Source: an uncultured Acetatifactor sp.
Lineage (GTDB): Bacteria; Bacillota; Clostridia; Lachnospirales; Lachnospiraceae
Length of the DNA: 64,000 nucleotides
Assembly (NCBI GenBank): GCA_910588225.1
Contig: CAJUQT010000003.1
Location: 1 to 64,000 of the forward strand
Direction: 5' to 3'
Positions 7,703 to 16,288 of this stretch are shown one piece after another. The stretch's first letter is position 1, and each line of letters opens with the position of its first letter. The position numbers were made by a program, and so were the translations under genes. The notes beneath the pieces are model-generated. The model saw only the letters and a list, made by a program, of their open reading frames with translations. It was not told where the DNA came from and did no database searches.

Positions 7703-9532
7703 ATGCCTTCGCAGGAGGATTATTTAGATAAGCTTTTAAAGGAACTGCCGGAAGAGGAAGCTTCAGATGTCCCGGAGGGGAATTCGGACGAAGAGAGAGA
7801 GAGGCTGGCCGATTTTCTGGAGGATTTATCCGAAGACAGCAGTCAAAGTGCTGATCTGGATATGGTCAGCGGACTGTCGGAAGAGGATATTGCGGCGCGG
7901 CTGTCTGCTGCGCAGAATGCTGAGGGACCTGGCGGGGAGCATCAATCCGTAGAGCCGGAAGTGAATATGGCAGGCGATGTGCTGGATATTCCGGAAAGTG
8001 CCGGTGACAGTGAGGTGCGGGAGATACAGGATCTGCTGAAGAAATCGGACAGGAACGAATCTATAGACAGCCGGGCAGACGACATGCGGGATGAAGAAAG
8101 CCCGGTGGAGAAATTGCTGGCGGATATTGAAAAGGGAGAAACGGAGGCCGGGGAAGCCCCCGTCAACAGGAAAGAAATGAAAGCTTTGGAGAAAAAGCGT
8201 CTGAAGGAAGAAAAAGCAGCTGCCAAAAAAGCTGCAAAAGAGGCGGCAAAAGCAAAAAAGGAAGAAAAACGCAGGAAGAAGAAAGGCAAAGGTGCCGCGC
8301 AGGAACAGGAAGAGTTTTCGGGGCAGAGGAAAGGGGATGTCGTAGAGGAATACGATATGCTCACGGATAAAGACCTGCTTGACAGCATTGTATCCGGCGC
8401 AGAACATCTTGAGGAGGAAGAGGATAGTGCGGCTGGAAGGCCGCTGATGTCTGATGAGGATACAGGGAGCTATCCGGAGGAACAGGCAGGTTCGCTGAAG
8501 GATGCGGCTTCTGATATTATTGCGCTTGACATGGATGAGATAGACAATTATCTTCCCGATGTGTCCAAAGAGGAGCCGGAGAAGGAGGAAGGGAAGAAAA
8601 AAGGGCTGATGTCGAAATTTGTCAGCTTTCTGATGGAGGAAGAAGAGGAGTCGGAAAACGAAGATGTCAAGATGTCCGAGGAGAATCAGGAAATTCTTGA
8701 CGAGCTGGATCGAGAAAAAAAAGATAAAGCGAAAAAGCCTCCAAAGGCAAAAAAGAAAAAAGAGAAAAAGAAAAAGGAGCCAAAGCCCAAAAAAGTAAAG
8801 CCTCCGAAACCGAAAAAGGTAAAGAAACCCAAAGAAGCAGAGGAGTATTTTCCGGGCAGGAGACTTACGTTTAAGAAAATGCTTCCTATATTTTTACTGG
8901 GAGCTACTGTTGGTGCGGTTGTCTTCATTTTCGTGAATCTGGCGGTGGATTATACTATAGTGCGTGAGGCGGAAGAGGCTTTCGAGGCGGGAGATTATCA
9001 GACCTGTTATCTGAAACTGTTTGGCAGGAAGCTGGATGAAGAGGAAGCGGCGATGCTCGGAAAGTCGGAATGCATTCTTCATATGAGAATGAGATATCAG
9101 GAATATCTGGCGGTTGCAAATGAGGGATCCGACGCGGAGATACTGGACAGTTTGATCCAGATTGTAAACGATTATCCGGCACTGTATGAATACGCGCTGC
9201 AGAATAACGCGGCACCGGAAATTTATGAGATTTATACCGGAATCTTAAATATTCTGTATGAGAGATACGGGGTCACGGAGGAGCAGGCCAAAGAAATTGC
9301 TGCTATAGATGGGAATATTACCTATACGAAAGCCATTTATGCCGTAGTGGAAGGCAGAGGATATGGTGCGGACAAGATGCCGGATGTGCAGCTGCCGCAG
9401 AATCCGACAGATGAAATTTTGGATGGACAGCCGGAGGAAAGTGATATTTCCGGTGAAGTAGCAGATTTGCTGCCTGAGGAATCGGGGATAGGGGCAGGTG
9501 ATTTTATAGACAGTGGGTCAGGAGAACTATGA
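7703..9532 (+). CDS. Highly charged single-pass membrane protein
   Basis: I do not recognise the family. The first 390 residues are very polar: acidic stretches alternate with two Lys/Glu/Ala-rich blocks (about 155-200 and 330-375) that look disordered or coiled. One hydrophobic helix (residues 392-414, LPIFLLGATVGAVVFIFVNL) follows a basic stretch. About 195 residues of mostly helical C-terminal domain follow, with a TPR-like feel (AEEAFEAGDYQTCYLKLFG). The topology is probably N-in, with the helical domain outside. There is no signal peptide. GGAGGAGA is a strong ribosome site. It overlaps hisH by ATGA, so the two are translationally coupled, although no histidine-related role is suggested by the sequence. 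Confidence 0.85.
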   Translation: MPSQEDYLDKLLKELPEEEASDVPEGNSDEERERLADFLEDLSEDSSQSADLDMVSGLSEEDIAARLSAAQNAEGPGGEHQSVEPEVNMAGDVLDIPESAGDSEVREIQDLLKKSDRNESIDSRADDMRDEESPVEKLLADIEKGETEAGEAPVNRKEMKALEKKRLKEEKAAAKKAAKEAAKAKKEEKRRKKKGKGAAQEQEEFSGQRKGDVVEEYDMLTDKDLLDSIVSGAEHLEEEEDSAAGRPLMSDEDTGSYPEEQAGSLKDAASDIIALDMDEIDNYLPDVSKEEPEKEEGKKKGLMSKFVSFLMEEEEESENEDVKMSEENQEILDELDREKKDKAKKPPKAKKKKEKKKKEPKPKKVKPPKPKKVKKPKEAEEYFPGRRLTFKKMLPIFLLGATVGAVVFIFVNLAVDYTIVREAEEAFEAGDYQTCYLKLFGRKLDEEEAAMLGKSECILHMRMRYQEYLAVANEGSDAEILDSLIQIVNDYPALYEYALQNNAAPEIYEIYTGILNILYERYGVTEEQAKEIAAIDGNITYTKAIYAVVEGRGYGADKMPDVQLPQNPTDEILDGQPEESDISGEVADLLPEESGIGAGDFIDSGSGEL

Positions 9533-10152
9533 TCGGAATAATTGATTATGACGCAGGAAATATAAAAAGCGTGGAGAGAGCACTGCATTTTCTGAAGCAG
9601 GAAGTTGTGGTTTCCAGGGACGCGGAAATATTGCTGCGCGCGGATAAAGTAGTCCTGCCGGGAGTCGGTTCCTTTGGAGATGCCATGGAGAAGCTGCGTG
9701 CCTATGGACTGGTGGATGTGATAAGAGAATGTGTGAACAGGGGAACTCCTTTTCTGGGAATTTGTCTGGGGCTGCAGCTCTTATTTGAGAGCAGTGAAGA
9801 AAGTCCGGGTGTGGAGGGACTTCATCTTCTGGAAGGGAGAATTGTCAGGATTCCTTCTGCGAATCATCTGAAGGTGCCGCATATCGGATGGAATAATCTG
9901 AACTTTCCCCGTAAGGGACGCCTGTTTACGGGGATCGGTGCGGAAAGTGCTTATGTTTATTTTGTACATTCCTATTATCTGCAGGCAGAAGACCGGGATA
10001 TTGTGACAGCAACTACGGAATATGGTGTAAATATGGATGCTTCAGTGGAAAAAGGGAATCTGTTTGCATGCCAGTTTCACCCGGAGAAAAGCGCTGATCC
10101 AGGGATGCAGATACTTCGTAATTTTATTGCGGTGCCCTCGCAGTGTAAATGA
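9529..10152 (+). CDS. hisH: Imidazole glycerol phosphate synthase, glutaminase subunit
   Basis: Class I glutamine amidotransferase that supplies ammonia to HisF in histidine biosynthesis. The N-terminus is typical (IIDYDAGNIKSVERAL), the oxyanion strand is LPGVGSFGDAM, the nucleophile Cys is in FLGICLGLQLL, and the His-Glu pair is in CQFHPEKS. At 207 residues it has the usual length. The start overlaps the upstream stop. hisF follows after 124 bases, giving both halves of the heterodimer, while the rest of the his pathway is absent from this window. Confidence 0.97.
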   Translation: MIGIIDYDAGNIKSVERALHFLKQEVVVSRDAEILLRADKVVLPGVGSFGDAMEKLRAYGLVDVIRECVNRGTPFLGICLGLQLLFESSEESPGVEGLHLLEGRIVRIPSANHLKVPHIGWNNLNFPRKGRLFTGIGAESAYVYFVHSYYLQAEDRDIVTATTEYGVNMDASVEKGNLFACQFHPEKSADPGMQILRNFIAVPSQCK

Positions 10153-10276
10153 ATATACAAGAATGACATATGGGGGCAGGGGACAAGTACGGAAAATGCT
10201 TAAGTGTATGTCTGCAGTTTAGATAAGTAAAAAGGATATTTGGTATGTATACTGTGGAAGAAGACCGGGGGTAAGA

Positions 10277-11038
10277 ATGCATACGAAGAGAATCATTCCC
10301 TGTCTGGACATTAAGGACGGGAGAGTCGTAAAAGGAATCAATTTTGTGAACCTGCGGGATGCGGGAGATCCGGCGGATGTGGCGGCGGCTTATACCCAGG
10401 CCGGAGCGGATGAAGTGGTATTTCTGGATATCACAGCATCTTCGGACAGCAGAACCACGCAGCTGGAATGGGTCAGAGAGGTGGCGTCCAGACTGTTTAT
10501 TCCGTTTACCGTGGGAGGAGGCATTCGTACGGTAGAGGATTTCAGAGAGATCCTGCGGGAGGGAGCAGATAAAATATCTGTGAATTCTGCTGCAATTATG
10601 AATCCGGGTCTGATATCGGAAGCGGCGGAGAAATTTGGAAGTCAGTGCGTGGTGGTGGCAATTGACGCGAAGCGGCGTGCAGACGGGAGCGGCTGGAGTA
10701 TTTATAAGAACGGCGGGCGTGTGGATATGGGAATGGATGCGGTGGAGTGGGCCGTGAAAGCGGAGCAGCTGGGGGCTGGTGAAATCCTTCTAACCAGTAT
10801 GGACAGAGACGGTACCAGGAACGGATATGATCTGGATTTGACGGTTGCAGTTGCAGGAGCAGTGAGTATTCCCGTGATCGCTTCCGGCGGAGCAGGAAAG
10901 CCGGAGCATTTTTATGAGGCTTTGACAGCTGCCGGCGCCGAGGCCGTGTTGGCGGCTTCTCTTTTTCATTACAAGGAACTGGAGATTCGGACATTGAAAA
11001 CGTATCTCAGAAAAAAGGGCGTCAGCGTCAGACTGTAG
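10277..11038 (+). CDS. hisF: Imidazole glycerol phosphate synthase, cyclase subunit
   Basis: TIM-barrel cyclase that uses HisH-derived ammonia to make imidazole glycerol phosphate and AICAR. The N-terminus is diagnostic (RIIPCLDIKDGRVVKG) and carries the catalytic Asp. The second catalytic Asp is in LLTSMDRDGTRNGYD, and the phosphate-binding loops are FTVGGGIRT and VIASGGAG. At 253 residues it is full length. The protein ends KKGVSVRL, common for HisF. A short inverted repeat (CGGACT/AGTCCG, near 11065) follows without a T-run. Confidence 0.97.
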   Translation: MHTKRIIPCLDIKDGRVVKGINFVNLRDAGDPADVAAAYTQAGADEVVFLDITASSDSRTTQLEWVREVASRLFIPFTVGGGIRTVEDFREILREGADKISVNSAAIMNPGLISEAAEKFGSQCVVVAIDAKRRADGSGWSIYKNGGRVDMGMDAVEWAVKAEQLGAGEILLTSMDRDGTRNGYDLDLTVAVAGAVSIPVIASGGAGKPEHFYEALTAAGAEAVLAASLFHYKELEIRTLKTYLRKKGVSVRL

Positions 11039-11151
11039 GATAAGAAAAGTCAGCGCTTTGAAAACGGACTGGAGTCCGGAGGTTGAGTTTTACGGTGAGT
11101 GAAGCACAGTAAGCGTCCTGCGTGAAATTATAAAACAAAGGATAAGAAAGG

Positions 11152-11838
11152 ATGGACAGGAAGATGGGAATGATTGAAAATGACTGGCTGGCAGAGATTG
11201 GGGCAGAATTTCAGAAACCATATTATAAGAAGTTGTATGAATTTGTGAAAACAGAGTATAATACAACCCAGATTTTCCCTCCGGCAGATGATATTTTTAA
11301 CGCATTTCACCTGACGCCGCTGAGCCAGGTGAAGGTGGTTATTATCGGGCAGGATCCGTACCATGATGTGGGGCAGGCCCACGGACTGTGCTTTTCTGTG
11401 AAACCGGAGGTAAAGATTCCGCCCTCTCTTGTGAATATCTATAAAGAGCTTCATGATGATCTGGGCTGTTATATTCCCAATAACGGTTACCTGGTCAAAT
11501 GGGCCAGACAGGGAATTCTGATGCTGAATACCGTGCTGACGGTACGTGCTCATATGGCAAATTCTCACAGAGGAAAGGGCTGGGAGGAATTTACCGATGC
11601 GGCAATAAAGGCGTTAAATAAGCAGGATAGACCTATCGTATTTATTCTGTGGGGCCGTCCTGCCCAGATGAAGAAGAAAATGCTGGATAATCCCAGGCAT
11701 CTGATTCTGCAGGCGGCGCATCCAAGTCCGCTGTCGGCACATAACGGATTCTTTGGCAGCAGGCCTTTCAGCCAGACCAATCAGTTCCTGCAGGAGAACG
11801 GACTGGATCCTATCGACTGGCAGATTGAGAATCTATAA
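11152..11838 (+). CDS. ung: Uracil-DNA glycosylase, family 1
   Basis: Removes uracil from DNA to start base-excision repair. The water-activating motif GQDPYHDVGQAHG and the DNA-intercalation motif HPSPLSAHNGFFGSRPFS are both intact, and WAKQGILMLN is replaced by WARQGILMLN as in family 1. At 228 residues it has the usual length. ATG 11152 has AAAGGA nine bases upstream. ATG 11164, giving MGMIENDW, is an equally plausible start. It stands between hisF and lysA with no functional link beyond orientation. Confidence 0.97.
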   Translation: MDRKMGMIENDWLAEIGAEFQKPYYKKLYEFVKTEYNTTQIFPPADDIFNAFHLTPLSQVKVVIIGQDPYHDVGQAHGLCFSVKPEVKIPPSLVNIYKELHDDLGCYIPNNGYLVKWARQGILMLNTVLTVRAHMANSHRGKGWEEFTDAAIKALNKQDRPIVFILWGRPAQMKKKMLDNPRHLILQAAHPSPLSAHNGFFGSRPFSQTNQFLQENGLDPIDWQIENL

Positions 11839-11862
11839 AGCGGAACTATAAACAGCAGCCTG

Positions 11863-11874
11863 TATAGTACTATA
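11863..11874. promoter_or_regulatory. 12-bp perfect palindrome before lysA
   Basis: TATAGTACTATA is a perfect palindrome 22 bases before the lysA start codon and just upstream of its AACGAGGAG ribosome site. It could be an operator, or could sequester translation signals. A chance origin is possible. Confidence 0.3.
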
Positions 11875-11896
11875 ACGAGGAGAATACCATAACAAA

Positions 11897-13213
11897 ATGA
11901 AAAAGAACCCTTTTGTAACACGAGAACAGATAGAAGAGATTACAAAGGCATATCCAACCCCCTTTCATCTTTATGATGAGAGGGGGATTCGTGAGAATGT
12001 CAGAGCACTGAAAAAAGCTTTTTCCTGGAATCAGGGCTATAAGGAATTTTTTGCGGTTAAGGCCACTCCCAATCCTTTTTTGCTGGAAATATTAAAAGAA
12101 GAAGGCTGCGGCTGTGACTGCTCTTCTTATACGGAGCTGATGCTCAGTGACGCTGCAGGTGTGCAGGGAGAGGACATTATGTTTTCCTCCAACGAGACGC
12201 CGGCAGAAGAGTATTCGCTGGCGGCGTCCCTTGGGGCCATCATCAATCTGGATGACATCACACATATTGAATTCCTGGAAAAGACGTTGGGACGTCTGCC
12301 GAAGACATTGAGCTGCCGTTTCAATCCGGGCGGCTATTTTTCCATGGGAACAGAGATTATGGACAATCCGGGAGACGCCAAATACGGTTTTACCAGAGAG
12401 CAGATGTTTGAAGGATTTCGGATTCTGAAGGCAAAGGGGGTGGAGCATTTCGGTATTCATGCCTTTTTGGCCAGCAATACGGTTTCCAATGAGTATTACC
12501 CCACGCTGGCCAGACAGCTTTTTGAGCTGGCGGTGGAACTGCAGCGGGATACGGGAGCACATATTGCGTTTATCAATCTGTCCGGCGGAATTGGGATTCC
12601 ATATAAACCAGACCAGGAGGCCAATGATATCCAGGTGATAGGCGAGGGTGTCAGAAAGGTATATGAGGAACTGCTTGTGCCTGCGGGCATGGGAAATGTG
12701 GCTGTTTATACGGAGCTTGGACGATTTATGACAGGCCCCTACGGACATCTGATTACCAGAGTCATTCATGAGAAGCATACACACAAGGAATATCTGGGCG
12801 TGGACGCCTGTGCGGTAAATTTGATGCGGCCTGCCATGTATGGGGCGTATCACCATATTACCGTGCTGGGAAAGGAAGAGAAGCTTTGTGATCATCAGTA
12901 TGACGTGGTGGGATCTCTCTGTGAAAATAATGATAAATTTGCCATTGACCGAATGCTTCCCGAAGTGGAAGTGGGAGATTACCTTGCCATTCATGATACA
13001 GGTGCACATGGATTTTCCATGGGGTATAATTATAATGGAAAACTGCGTTCGGCGGAACTTCTGCTGCGGGAGGACGGCAGCGTGGAGCTGATTCGCCGTG
13101 CGGAGACACCGAGGGATTATTTTGCCACCTTTGATGGTTTTGAAGTTTATAACAGACTGTTTCCCGGAGTAAGACATGATGGAGATAAAGTCCGAGGAAG
13201 TTGTCCGGAATGA
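11897..13213 (+). CDS. lysA: Diaminopimelate decarboxylase
   Basis: PLP-dependent fold-III decarboxylase for the last step of lysine synthesis. The PLP lysine is Lys55 in FFAVKATPNP. A His in FGIHAFLAS and a Gly-rich phosphate loop (LSGGIGIPY) fit the alanine-racemase-like barrel. The usual EPGR motif appears as ELGRFM. The substrate Cys/Glu region is LCENNDKFA. This ELGRFM variant is typical of a divergent clostridial LysA clade, so the assignment rests on overall pattern. At 438 residues it is normal. The ribosome site is CGAGGAG. Confidence 0.88.
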   Translation: MKKNPFVTREQIEEITKAYPTPFHLYDERGIRENVRALKKAFSWNQGYKEFFAVKATPNPFLLEILKEEGCGCDCSSYTELMLSDAAGVQGEDIMFSSNETPAEEYSLAASLGAIINLDDITHIEFLEKTLGRLPKTLSCRFNPGGYFSMGTEIMDNPGDAKYGFTREQMFEGFRILKAKGVEHFGIHAFLASNTVSNEYYPTLARQLFELAVELQRDTGAHIAFINLSGGIGIPYKPDQEANDIQVIGEGVRKVYEELLVPAGMGNVAVYTELGRFMTGPYGHLITRVIHEKHTHKEYLGVDACAVNLMRPAMYGAYHHITVLGKEEKLCDHQYDVVGSLCENNDKFAIDRMLPEVEVGDYLAIHDTGAHGFSMGYNYNGKLRSAELLLREDGSVELIRRAETPRDYFATFDGFEVYNRLFPGVRHDGDKVRGSCPE

Positions 13214-13303
13214 AAAGCTGGAGCAACATCGGGCATTTTGTCTGAATTGCTGTAAAGTGGAAGCTTGCGGTCGGAAACTGACAGATCGCGGAAAGGAAAG
13301 TAT

Positions 13304-14338
13304 ATGAGATATCCGAGATTTTTGCCGGAGGGCGGTACCATCGGCTATCTGGCGCCTTCTTTTGGCTGTAATACAGAGCCCTATCTGTCAGCATTCAGGC
13401 ATGCGGCGGAGAAGTGGGAGAGTATGGGATACCGGCAGATAATCGGCCCCAACTGCTATGCGGGAGAAGGCGTAGGCATCAGTAATACACCGGAAAAGTG
13501 CGGGCAGGAGGTCATGGATATGTTCCTGTCCGGGGAAGCGGACTGCCTGATTTCCTGCGGAGGCGGGGAGCTGATGTGTGAGATTCTGCCCTTTGTGGAC
13601 TTTGAAAAGCTGGCGCAGGTCGAGCCCAGGTGGTTTATGGGATATTCCGACAATACAAATCTCACCTTTCTGCTGGCCACGCTGGCGGATACGGCTTCTA
13701 TTTACGGCCCCTGTGCAAACAGTTTCGGCATGGAGCCCTGGCATAGAGCTTTGTCAGATGCCTTCGAAATACTGAGAGGGCAGCGCAAGGTGGTGGAAGG
13801 CTATGACCTGTGGGAAAAAGAAGCGCTGAAATGTCCCGAGAATCCGCTGATGCCCTACAATGTGACGGAGCCCAGAGCCATTCGGACTTTTTATGGAAGA
13901 GAGCGGACAGCGGAAGAAATTGTCTTCACAGGGCGGCTTCTGGGCGGCTGTCTGGACTGCCTGGTAAATTTGACGGGAACCCGTTTTGACAGGGTGGAAG
14001 AGTTTGCAGAGCGGTATCAGAGGGACGGAATTATCTGGTTCCTGGAAGCCTGCGATCTGAATGTATTTGCCATCCGCCGTGCCATGTGGCAGATGGAGGA
14101 GGCCGGCTGGCTGAAATATGTGAAAGGTTTTCTGATCGGCAGGCCTGCAAACGGGGAGACGATGATGAATCTGAATGCTTATGACGCCGTGCTGGAAGTG
14201 GCCGGCCGCAAAAATGTGCCTGTGGTGATGGATGTGGACCTGGGACACCTGCCGCCCATGATGCCCTTGGTGGTGGGAAGCATGGCAGATGTTGCAGTGA
14301 GAGAAAATGATATCCGAATTGAGATGCAATATATATAG
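13304..14338 (+). CDS. S66 family LD-carboxypeptidase
   Basis: Serine peptidase of the LdcA/MccF family, which trims L,D-peptide bonds in murein peptides or detoxifies microcin-like nucleotides. The nucleophile Ser lies in FMGYSDNTNL, the Glu in WFLEACDLN, and the His in DLGHLPPMMPL, forming the Ser-Glu-His triad of the family. There is no signal peptide, so it is cytoplasmic. ATG 13304 is preferred over an upstream in-frame start because GGAAAGGAAAG stands just before it and MRYPRFLPEGGTIGYLAPS is the normal N-terminus. A strong terminator follows. Confidence 0.92.
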   Translation: MRYPRFLPEGGTIGYLAPSFGCNTEPYLSAFRHAAEKWESMGYRQIIGPNCYAGEGVGISNTPEKCGQEVMDMFLSGEADCLISCGGGELMCEILPFVDFEKLAQVEPRWFMGYSDNTNLTFLLATLADTASIYGPCANSFGMEPWHRALSDAFEILRGQRKVVEGYDLWEKEALKCPENPLMPYNVTEPRAIRTFYGRERTAEEIVFTGRLLGGCLDCLVNLTGTRFDRVEEFAERYQRDGIIWFLEACDLNVFAIRRAMWQMEEAGWLKYVKGFLIGRPANGETMMNLNAYDAVLEVAGRKNVPVVMDVDLGHLPPMMPLVVGSMADVAVRENDIRIEMQYI

Positions 14339-14346
14339 TTTCACAG

Positions 14347-14370
14347 AATCCCCGCATTGCGGGGATTTTA
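14347..14370 (+). terminator. Terminator after the S66 peptidase
   Basis: The perfect 9-bp stem AATCCCCGC / GCGGGGATT with a 3-base loop is followed by TTTAT, 8 bases after the stop codon. Confidence 0.85.
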
Positions 14371-14413
14371 TGTTTATCGGGAGTACGGATTTAACGAAAT
14401 ACTGAAAATGCAG

Positions 14414-14441
14414 TTGACAAAACATGTTGGGGGGGTAAAAT
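14414..14441 (+). promoter_or_regulatory. Sigma-A-type promoter of the secreted repeat protein
   Basis: Consensus TTGACA (14414-14419), a 16-base spacer that includes a G-run, and TAAAAT (14436-14441), 60 bases before the start codon. Confidence 0.7.
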
Positions 14442-14500
14442 GAAATCCTACATAGAACAGTTGTGTCGCACAGGCATGGCGGACAGGAGGAAACAGTAGT

Positions 14501-15610
14501 ATGAAAGTAGCAGTGAGAGTGAGACGTATTGCGGCAATGGGGCTTGCAGGCTGCCTGCTGTATGGAGGCAGTATTCAGACCAGTGCGGCGACCCTGAAGG
14601 ATGTTTTTGACGAGCATTATTATGCAGATTCCAATGAAGATTTAAAGGAAGCCTTCGGCTATGACAGAGAGGCGTTGTGGACTCATTTCATTACCTATGG
14701 GCTGAAAGAAGCAAGAAATATGAATGGAATGATTGATATTGTGAAGTACAGGAACACATATGAAGATCTGAACGCCGCATTTGGAGATGACTGGGATGCT
14801 TATCTGGAGCATTATCTGACGTTCGGAGCGAAGGAGAGAAGAGATTCCGGGACAGGCTTCAGTCCTCTCGATTATGCCGAAAGATATACAGATCTTCAGG
14901 AAGCGTTCGGAGAGAATGTTCTGGAATTATGGCAGCATTATCAGACCTTTGGGGTGACGGAGAACCGTGAAGGAAGAGACGAGAGCATTGTTTCCGCGGA
15001 AAAGGAGGCGGAGGAGGCCGATAGAAGGCAGGGCGAAGAACAGGCTTCACAGGGAACTTCTCAGACGGGTGCACACACAGAACGGATAAACAACCCCGAT
15101 GGCAGCGGATGGCATATAAAAGAATATGATGACAGGGGGGTGTTGTTCCGGATAACAACTTACCGTAATGATGGCAGCGTACGAGAGGTGGATGACATGG
15201 ACGGTGCCCGCATGAAAAAGAGTACATATTATGATGAAAAGGGTAATAAAACCAGCGAATGTGTGTATGGTGAGGATTACGGTAAGGATGGAAACCGGTC
15301 CAGAGTAGTTATCTCCTACGAATATGATGAAGAGGGGAATTTAACCGGATGGTCCGATCATACATATGGCAGCAGTGGAGTCCAGCTGGGATATACAATG
15401 TATGATGCAAATGGCAATAAAACTTTCGAAAGTGTGCTTGGTAAGGATGGAAAAATAACTACTTCCTACATGTATGATGAAGAGGGAAATTTAGTCAGCT
15501 CAGGCGTGACTGAGTATGATGCCGATGGAAACCGGATCAAGACCACATACTATGACGCAGAGGGCAATGTAACATCCGTGAGTGAGTACGATAAAGATCA
15601 CACATTCTGA
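14501..15610 (+). CDS. Secreted repeat protein (AFG-HY repeats plus YD-like repeats)
   Basis: A signal peptide is evident (about residues 1-29, basic start, hydrophobic core, cleavage near TSAA). Three degenerate repeats of about 40 residues follow at roughly 34-72, 77-115 and 122-160, sharing the pattern Y-x-DL-x-AFG ... HY-x-x-x-G-x-x-E-x-R. An acidic, Gln-rich linker (about 165-195) leads to YD/Rhs-like hairpin repeats of the type YDEEGNLTG and YDADGNRIK up to the C-terminus. There is no sortase motif or membrane anchor. It has its own promoter and a terminator. The function is unknown; carbohydrate or surface binding would be a guess. Confidence 0.85.
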   Translation: MKVAVRVRRIAAMGLAGCLLYGGSIQTSAATLKDVFDEHYYADSNEDLKEAFGYDREALWTHFITYGLKEARNMNGMIDIVKYRNTYEDLNAAFGDDWDAYLEHYLTFGAKERRDSGTGFSPLDYAERYTDLQEAFGENVLELWQHYQTFGVTENREGRDESIVSAEKEAEEADRRQGEEQASQGTSQTGAHTERINNPDGSGWHIKEYDDRGVLFRITTYRNDGSVREVDDMDGARMKKSTYYDEKGNKTSECVYGEDYGKDGNRSRVVISYEYDEEGNLTGWSDHTYGSSGVQLGYTMYDANGNKTFESVLGKDGKITTSYMYDEEGNLVSSGVTEYDADGNRIKTTYYDAEGNVTSVSEYDKDHTF

Positions 15611-15655
15611 TAAGGATGGAAATCTGCTGATTGCAGATAAAAATCCGCAAAATCA

Positions 15656-15765
15656 AAAGGGGCTGTCGGGAAATAGCAGATTTTCCCCCTGTCAGCCCTT
15701 GACAGAAACATTCCCACAGGAATCAGTGTTCTATGAACATTGTATTTTCTTGTGGGAATGTTTTT
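15656..15765 (+). terminator. Double hairpin after the repeat protein
   Basis: An imperfect hairpin (GGGCTG near 15660 with CAGCCC near 15693) precedes a second stem of 13 bp, AAACATTCCCACA (15706-15718) with TGTGGGAATGTTT (15751-15763), ending in TTTTG. The loop of the second is 32 bases and contains the small stem GTTC/GAAC. It probably terminates the repeat-protein transcript. The stretch up to 15950 holds nothing else that I can identify. Confidence 0.6.
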
Positions 15766-15950
15766 GTTATATAACCTTTCTTTATCACTATATTTGAAGG
15801 CAACACAAATAAACCTCTTCTGCAAAAATCATGGAATTCATCCTGATGGATTAAACTGATATCACAACAGGTAAGTTTTTGAGAGTTTTATGGATGGCCA
15901 TACGGCCGTTTTCTGCCACGAGTATGTGCATATTATATCGTAAAGATACA

Positions 15951-15993
15951 GAAAAAAGGAACCTTTTACAATTTAAAACGTAAAAGATTCCTT
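15951..15993 (-). terminator. Terminator of tRNA-Leu
   Basis: Read on the minus strand, the 14-bp stem AAGGAATCTTTTAC / GTAAAAGGTTCCTT (one G-T pair, 10-base loop) ends in a T-run, about 50 bases beyond the 3' end of the tRNA. Confidence 0.8.
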
Positions 15994-16041
15994 CCGTTAA
16001 TGATATTGTGATTTTACAAGGTTTTCTGCCATTAAAAATAC

Positions 16042-16124
16042 TGCCGGCAGCGGGACTTGAACCCGCACGTGGTTGCCCACAACAGATTTTGAGTCTGCCT
16101 CGTCTGCCATTCCGACACGCCGGC
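16042..16124 (-). tRNA. tRNA-Leu (anticodon CAA)
   Basis: An 83-nt class II tRNA on the minus strand. The acceptor stem GCCGGCG pairs with TGCCGGC, with discriminator A. A D-arm, an anticodon stem GCAGA/TCTGT with loop CTCAAAA, a long variable arm (TGTGGGCAACCACG region) and a T-arm with GTTCAAGTC are all present. The anticodon CAA (16089-16091) reads UUG leucine codons. The CCA end is not encoded. The gene has its own promoter and terminator. Confidence 0.95.
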
Positions 16125-16169
16125 CTCCATAGTGTACTGTTGTACGAAAAATCTCTCACAACAAAATAA

Positions 16170-16198
16170 ATTATAGCACAGAAAGGAGAGAATGACAA
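16170..16198 (-). promoter_or_regulatory. Promoter of tRNA-Leu
   Basis: On the minus strand: TTGTCA (16193-16198), a 17-base spacer, and TATAAT (16170-16175) with TGC just upstream (extended -10). Transcription would start about 40 bases before the mature 5' end. Confidence 0.75.
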
Positions 16199-16222
16199 GA
16201 GATAATTAAAATAAAACAGAGG

Positions 16223-16251
16223 TTTAAAAAGAAAATAAACTGTGATATACT
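16223..16251 (+). promoter_or_regulatory. Promoter of the proBAC genes
   Basis: TTTAAA (16223-16228), a 17-base spacer and TATACT (16246-16251) preceded by TGA (extended -10), 38 bases before the proB start codon. It is back to back with the tRNA promoter. Confidence 0.6.
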
Positions 16252-16288
16252 GAAACCGTTACATATTTTACAACCGGGGAGGAAAATT

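Noticed and set aside
11059..11076. Inverted repeat CGGACT/AGTCCG after hisF as a terminator
   Set aside because: The stem is short and no T-run follows.
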